Assembly: GCF_027595985.1 (NCBI RefSeq)
Contig: NC_073313.1
Span: 100,737,552 to 100,801,551 of the forward strand
DNA: 64,000 nt
Origin: Sorex araneus
Taxonomy: Eukaryota; Chordata; Mammalia; Eulipotyphla; Soricidae
Direction: 5' to 3'
A program made the position numbers and the translations under genes. The notes under the pieces are model-generated. The model searched no databases and was not told where the DNA came from. It saw nothing but the letters and a program-made list of their open reading frames with translations. This document shows positions 58,536 through 64,000 of this stretch, piece by piece; the stretch's first letter is position 1; every line of letters starts with the position of its first letter.

Positions 58536-60320
58536 GTAACCTTTTTCCATGACATTCTTCAAAGAAATGTATCAAACACTCCTGAAATTCATACGGAACA
58601 ACAAACCTCTTGAATAGCTAAAGCAATTCTGGGGATAAAGAAGATGGTATGTATCATCTTCCCCAAACTGAAACTCTACTACAAAGCGGTAATAATTAAA
58701 ACAGCATGGTATTGTAACAAACGCAGATCCCCAGACCAATGGAACATAGAATATTCTTACACACACCCTCAAATACATGATCATCTAATCTTTGATAAGG
58801 GAGCAAGAAATGTGATGTGAAGGAAGGAAAGCCTCTTTAACAAATTGTCCTTGCAAAACTGGACAGCTACAGGCAAAAAAATGGGCTCAGACCTCTACCT
58901 AACACTATGCACAAAAGTCAGATCAAAATGGATTAAAGACCTCAAAATCAGATCAGAATCTATCAGATATATTGAAGAAAGGGCGCAAAAACTCTCCACG
59001 ACATTGAAGCTAAAGGTATCTTTAAATATGACAGTCCACTGACCAAGCAAGTGGAAACAGAGATAAACAAATAGGACTATCTTAAACTGAGAAGCTCCTT
59101 CACCTCAAAAGATATAGTGACCAGAATACAAAGACAATCTACAGAATGGGGAAGGATATTCACCCAATACCCATCTGATAAGGGGTCGATATCAAGGATT
59201 TCCAAGGCACTGGTTGAACTCTACAAGAAGAAAACATCCAAACCCATCAGAAAATGGGGCAATGAAATAAACAGAAACTTTCTCAAAGAAGAAATCCGAA
59301 TGGCCAAAAGTCATATAAAAAAATGCTCTTCATCACTAAGCGTCAGGGAGATGCAGAACAAAACAACAATAAGATATCATCTCACTCCACAGAGACAGGT
59401 CCACATGCAAAATAACAAAAGCAACCAGTGTTGGCGTGGATGTGGGGAGAAAGGGACTCTCCTTCACGGCTGGTAAGAATGCCGACTGTTTCAGCCTTTT
59501 TGTAAAACAGTATGGACGTTTCTTAAAAAATTAGAAATTGGCCCAGCAATACCACTTCTGGGAATATATCTCAGAGATGCAAAAAAGTATACTAGAAATG
59601 TCACATGCACTTGTATGTTCATTGCAGCACTGTTTACAATAGCTGGAATCTGGAAAAGACCCAAGTGCCTGAGAACACATAACTGGTTAAAGAAACTTGG
59701 TACATATACACAATGAAATACTATGCAGCTGTTAGAAAAGATGAAGTCATGAAATTTGCCTATAGTTGGATCAACATGGAAAGTATCATAGTAAGTGAAT
59801 TGAGTCAGAAAAACAGTGACAAACTAGAAAAATCGCACTCATTTGTGGAAAATAAAGTAACAGAATGGGAGACTAACACCCAAAAATAGTAGAGATAAGT
59901 ACAAGAAGGATTGCCCCTACAGCTTGTAAGCCAGCCTTACATGCTGGGGAAAATGGCAGCTCAGATAGAGAAGGAACCACCAAGTAAAGGGTGCTAGGAG
60001 GGCTCGCTTGGGATGGGAGATGCTTGCTGAAAGTAGATTATAGACCGAAGATGATTGGCCACTTAATACCTCTATTACAAACCACAACACCCAAAAGGAG
60101 AGAGAGAGAAAAAGGGAATTCCCTGCCGCAGAAGTGGGTTCGGGTGGGGGAGGATTACGTGGGGTGTTGGGAGGGATACTGGGATCATTGGTGGTGGATA
60201 ATGGGCACTGGTGGAAGGGTGGGTGCTCGATCATTGTATGAGTGAAACACAAGCACAAAAGTTTATAAGTCGGTAACTCTACCTCATAGTGATTCGTTAA
60301 TAAAAATTATTTAAAAGAAA
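58536..60320 (+). mobile_element. L1, 5'-truncated
   Basis: Plus-strand L1 with an 11-bp TSD aagaactattg (58525-58535 and 60321-60331). ORF2 thumb and C-terminus (KWIKDLKIRSESIRYIE at 58925-58975; cysteine-rich [15 protein letters not shown] near 59430, second Cys lost) with frameshifts, then 3' UTR to a short A-rich tail. Confidence 0.92.
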
Positions 60321-60489
60321 AAGAACTATTGCTATCCTTGAGGAACAGAAAGGACAAACTGGTGAAGAATCAATAGTCAAAAAAATGTTCCAATAGAATA
60401 TTTCTTTGTATAGAAATGTCTTCCCTTTCTTAGAGCTGCATAGCAGTCCAATTTGTATATACACTGCAACTTGTTCTTTTCTTTTCTTA

Positions 60490-61390
60490 AGAAATATTTA
60501 TTTATTGTTTTCACTGAATCACTGTGAGATACAGTTACAAAGCTTCCATGATTGGTTTCAGTCATAGAATGTTCCAACACCCATCCCTTCACTAGTGTAC
60601 ATTTCGCACCACCAATATCCCACACATCACTCCTGCTCCCTCTTCCCCAGCCTACCACTATGGAAGATATCTCTCTCTCTATGTCTCTCTCTTCCCTTTT
60701 TGAAATTATGGTTTGCAATACAGATACTGAGGTGCCATCATGTTTGGTCCTTTATCCATGTTCAGTACACATCTCCCATTCAGAGCTGTTTCTTTCAACC
60801 ATCATTGTCATAATGATCCCTTCTCTATCCCAACTGCCCTCTTCCCCAGACATTAAGGCAGTCTTCCAAACATGGACCATTCTTCCTGGCCCCTAGTTCT
60901 ACTGTGCTTTGGTGTTAGTCTCTTACCATGTTTTTATATGTGTGTATCCCAGAAATGAGTCCAGTCATTCTATGTTTGTTTCTCTCCTTCTGACTTATTT
61001 CAGTCAGCATGATATTCTCCATGTGCATCCATTTATAAAAAAAATTAATGATTTCATTTTTCCTAACAGCTATATAGTATTCCATGGTGTAGATATATCA
61101 TAGTTTCTTTAACCAATCATCTGTTCTCAGGCACTCAGGTTATTTCTAGTTTCTGGCTATTGTAAACAGTGCTGCATGAACATACAAGTGTATATGCTAT
61201 TTCTGCTGTGTGTTTTTGCACCCTGTTGAATATTTCCAGAAGTGGTATTGCTGGGTTATATGGAAGCTCAATTTCTAGATTTTTTGAGGAATGCCCATAT
61301 TGTTTTCCCAAAAGACTGGACAAATGAGCATTCCCACCAGTGAGTGAGAGTCCCTTCCTCCCTACATCTGCCCAGCTCTGGTAGTTCTTA
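60490..61390 (-). mobile_element. L1 3' UTR and ORF2 C-terminus
   Basis: Minus-strand. 3' terminus at 60490 (gaatcactgtgagatacagt), C-rich tract, pyrimidine run at 60670-60700, ORF2 end from about 60940, truncated near 61390. Confidence 0.85.
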
Positions 61391-61404
61391 TTCAGTATAT
61401 TTAA

Positions 61405-61770
61405 AAAAAATAAATTTTATTTTCATAAAGTTGTCCACAATAATTGTTTACGTTCACTATTTCAACACCAAACCCATCACCATTACACCTTCGCACCACC
61501 ATTATTTGAATTTTCCCACAACCATCCAAGCCTGCCCCATAGGCAGATGCTAAATAATTTTTGGTATCCAAAGGTATCCAGCAGCATGTTGCTCTCTTCC
61601 GATATTAATTTTTGAGTCTTTGAATCATGGCCATTAATGCGCTTCTATGATGCTCAGAGGCAGTTGGTGAGTCTGACTGGCAGGAAATTGGAAGGGTGGT
61701 GAGATGGGGGAAAGTTGCCCAAACCCAACTCTGTGAAGCTTGAGTTTTCAGCCACTAGTCTTGCATACCA
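61405..61770 (-). mobile_element. Old LINE 3' end
   Basis: Minus-strand family terminus and C-rich tract (caaacccatcaccattacacc), related to 27545-27800. Confidence 0.5.
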
Positions 61771-61969
61771 GGGTTTTTCAGTAGATTATTTCTTGTAAAA
61801 ACATCTGTAAGGGGGCAACCGGGTGAAGAGCCCCAGCAGCTCTCCCCGTTGGCCGCCCCCGGGTTTGAGGGGGATGGTCCTGGCCGCTTGCCCAGCTGGA
61901 GTAGCCCGGGCCATGGGGCAGATGGAGAAGGAAACGAGGGCCAAACCGGTTGCTCGATCAGAAGTCGTT

Positions 61970-62942
61970 TGTTCCATTCTCGTCTCTCCCTCCGCTTCTC
62001 TCCCGGTTCTTGATCTCTCCCTGGCTCTGGATCTCACCCCAGATCTTGCCCCTAACCCACTCTTCCAACCTAGTTAAATCCCCCTGCCCCCCCCCTGCCA
62101 CATGGGGGCTTACACATAGGTGTGGTCACAATCAACAGGGTTGAAGTTCTTTCCCTCAGGGGATGCTGCTTTTAGGACAGGACGGAGTCCCATGAGTGTG
62201 TTTCTCCTCTCATCCAGCAAACATAAAAGCATTCGTAATATTAATTATTTTGTATGGACACAATAAGAAATGCATTAAGCTTATAGAATTGCTCTCCTGG
62301 GGCCATCTTGATCTCAGACTACAGTGCTCAGGCCAGATTAGTCTTTCCTATCCCTAGCAGGGTCCTAGTCTCATCATTGCTTTTGGATCATGACAGCATT
62401 TGTCCATGATCAAGCTCTTAACTTATAGTTAAGAATTAGGCACTTTGGCCAGGCTCATCTCGATGCCAGAGTAGCACATAACTCACCGCTTGCCCTGGGT
62501 TCGTCCAATCCCTCATCAGGACCCTGCTTTTGGGGTGCTAGGAACTGAGGGCAATTGAGGCTTAAGTCGAGGAAGCAGATGCCCGGGAATGAATAATATT
62601 CGAAGCCAATTAAATCTCAAGTTACAAAAGCATAATATTGTCTTCTTGTGTCTATACAAAGGGACATTGCTTTAAAGTAAGCTATTCAAAAGACACAAGG
62701 AAGGAGAAAGGCAATATTAACTTACAGTATAAGTTCAGTATCCTAGAAAGATCTGACCTTACAAATTAACAGTTTCTTTAGGGGGGAAAGCTGATTGACT
62801 CTTTGGGGAAGAGAGCATAGAGAAGTAGTTACAGATAAACAAAGAAATGGGAGTGACTCGGGAGCACCTTGTTGGGTGTGACTGGGATAAACCCAAGCTC
62901 CTTATGGCAAGGGGGGGAAAGACAAAGCAATGTCATCCTACA
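61970..62942 (-). mobile_element. LTR-like element, uninterrupted copy
   Basis: Aligns with the three segments of the split element at 3243-10729, for example gacatcttgctatatatccc against ggccatcttgatctc, and gcaactgaggcttaagtc against gcaattgaggcttaagtc. Starts TGTAGGATGACATTG on the minus strand at 62942. Adjacent GC-rich DNA at 61800-61970 may be internal retroviral or unrelated sequence. I see no protein I recognise in it. Confidence 0.5.
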
Positions 62943-63430
62943 ATTTCTCTTGTGCGTGGAGTCAAGATGAGCCTGTGACGTTTGGACATGACTGTGGCAG
63001 CAATTGAGTTCTGGAAGTTTGCTGCTGCTGGGATTCATTTGGGGCAAGTGAAAGGACACACCTGTTCCTGTCCCACTCCGAGATGCTCTGGTGAAACCAG
63101 CCTGGTGTGGGGTGGGAAGACATCTCTGGGCTGTGATTATATTCTGAGATTCATTTGTGAGTCTCTGACTTTGATCTCTTTCGAGATTTATTTATGGGTC
63201 TCTGAAGCAAGGCCGATAAGCTCATTTGAGCTTGTTTGGCTGAGCCAGAGAGGGTTTGCGAGCGTGACTTCCACATACTTAACTTTTGACTGTTTAATTT
63301 CTCAAGAAACTTGGTCCCAAGTTGTTGGTGTCTGGCCAGAGGCACAGTGGGGATTTTGGGGTATCAGGAAGCCTGAAGTCACCATCAGGCTGCTGGTGCA
63401 CTTACTCTACATGTACAGGTTGACCTGCTG
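62943..63430. other. Unidentified, GC-richer sequence
   Basis: Contains a 153-codon frame on the plus strand (62982-63443) without recognisable domains or codon signal. It may belong to a retroelement flank. No function assigned. Confidence 0.4.
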
Positions 63431-64000
63431 GGTGGCACTGTAGCCCCTGTTTTTACTCTTTTTGATGTGTACCCGGTCTTTTGGTGTAAGGTGATATCTC
63501 ATCATTGTTTGATTTACATCTCCCAGATGATTAGCAATGTAAAACATTTTTTCAAAGTGCCTTTCGGCCATTTGCATTTCTTCTTCTTCTTTTTTTTTTT
63601 TGCTTACAGCATAATGAAATAATTTACTCCTGAACAAGGTCTAGCTGCCATGTTCATTTTTATTGAATAACTGAGAGATATGGTTACAAAGCTTTCATAA
63701 TTGACTTTCAATCTTACAATAATCTTTCAGGATGTTTCTGTTCATTTCTTCTCCCCATTTTCTGATGCGGTTGGAGGATTTTTCCTTACAAAGTTCTATC
63801 AGTGCCTTATATATCTTGGATATTAACCTCTTATATGAAGAGTAGTGGATAAATAATTTTACCATTCTCTGGGCTGACTATCCTGGTCACCATTTCTTTT
63901 GAGGTGCAGAAGCTCCTCAGTTTAATTTAGTCCAATTTGTTTATCTTTGGTTCCACTTGCTTGGTCAGTGGTGTTTCATCATTAAAGATGCTTTTAGCTT
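63431..64000 (-). mobile_element. L1 ORF2 C-terminal part, continues past window
   Basis: Minus-strand ORF2 (image of the [17 protein letters not shown] region near 63500, then toward RT). A pyrimidine run and a scrap of L1 3' terminus (63592-63728, tattgaataactgagagatat) are inserted in it. Confidence 0.75.

Noticed and set aside
61786..62077. Short frames on both strands in a GC-rich block, considered as retroviral gag leader
   Set aside because: No recognisable matrix, capsid or zinc-knuckle motif; GC-driven openness is enough to explain them.
62982..63443. 153-codon plus-strand frame
   Set aside because: No domain, no splice context, and composition like the opposite strand; not distinguishable from chance.
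1..64000. CRISPR array, prokaryotic operon or phage
   Set aside because: All repeats are dispersed retroelements or microsatellites; there are no spacer arrays, ribosome-binding sites or bacterial genes.

Overview
This window is mammalian nuclear DNA built almost entirely of retrotransposons. The dominant short repeat is a tRNA-derived SINE with an intact pol III A box and B box (clearest at 43634-43644 and 43677-43687). I recognise it as the SINE typical of shrews (Sorex, Eulipotyphla). Together with abundant LINE-1 (L1), an RTE-clade LINE and a processed YBX1 pseudogene, this points to a shrew such as Sorex araneus. No complete host gene is visible. One isolated 100-bp candidate exon (1729-1828) is the only plausible host coding piece.

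Layout. 1-632 is the 3' end of an L1. 633-3031 looks unique. 3.2-10.7 kb is an LTR-like element split by two L1 insertions: a CpG-rich 3' UTR fragment and a 5-kb L1 that still has 5' UTR, ORF1 and ORF2 remnants. 10.7-23.4 kb holds decayed L1s, SINEs, two LTR-like pieces, microsatellites and a striking short palindrome at 14.4 kb. 23.4-27.0 kb carries two RTE copies. 27.5-30.7 kb mixes SINEs and L1 ends. 30.8-32.4 kb is the YBX1 retropseudogene. 32.8-37.4 kb is L1, including a copy with 739 uninterrupted ORF2 codons. 38.0-40.9 kb is an RTE copy with an inverted 5' part, itself interrupted by a chimeric retrocopy. 41-45 kb is L1 and SINEs. 45.2-49.4 kb is a four-level nest (L1 in L1 in L1, plus a SINE). 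Solo LTRs lie at 49634-50153 and, inside an L1, at 54674-55256. The rest is L1 plus a second copy of the LTR-like element at about 61.97-62.94 kb.

How the parts work together. Two SINE types share one tRNA-derived promoter head. One ends in an A-rich tail, as expected for L1-driven copying. The other ends in about 60 nt that match the 3' terminus of the RTE element, including its short terminal repeats. Several copies of both kinds have perfect target-site duplications (TSDs), and one SINE copy is only the RTE-like tail. The most economical reading is that one tRNA-type promoter was exploited through two different LINE machineries, L1 and RTE. The RTE protein also looks closer to RTEs of parasitic nematodes than to mammalian BovB. 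I recall a published report of RTE transfer between nematodes and the common shrew, but this needs a database search.

All coordinates of decayed elements are approximate unless a TSD is quoted.
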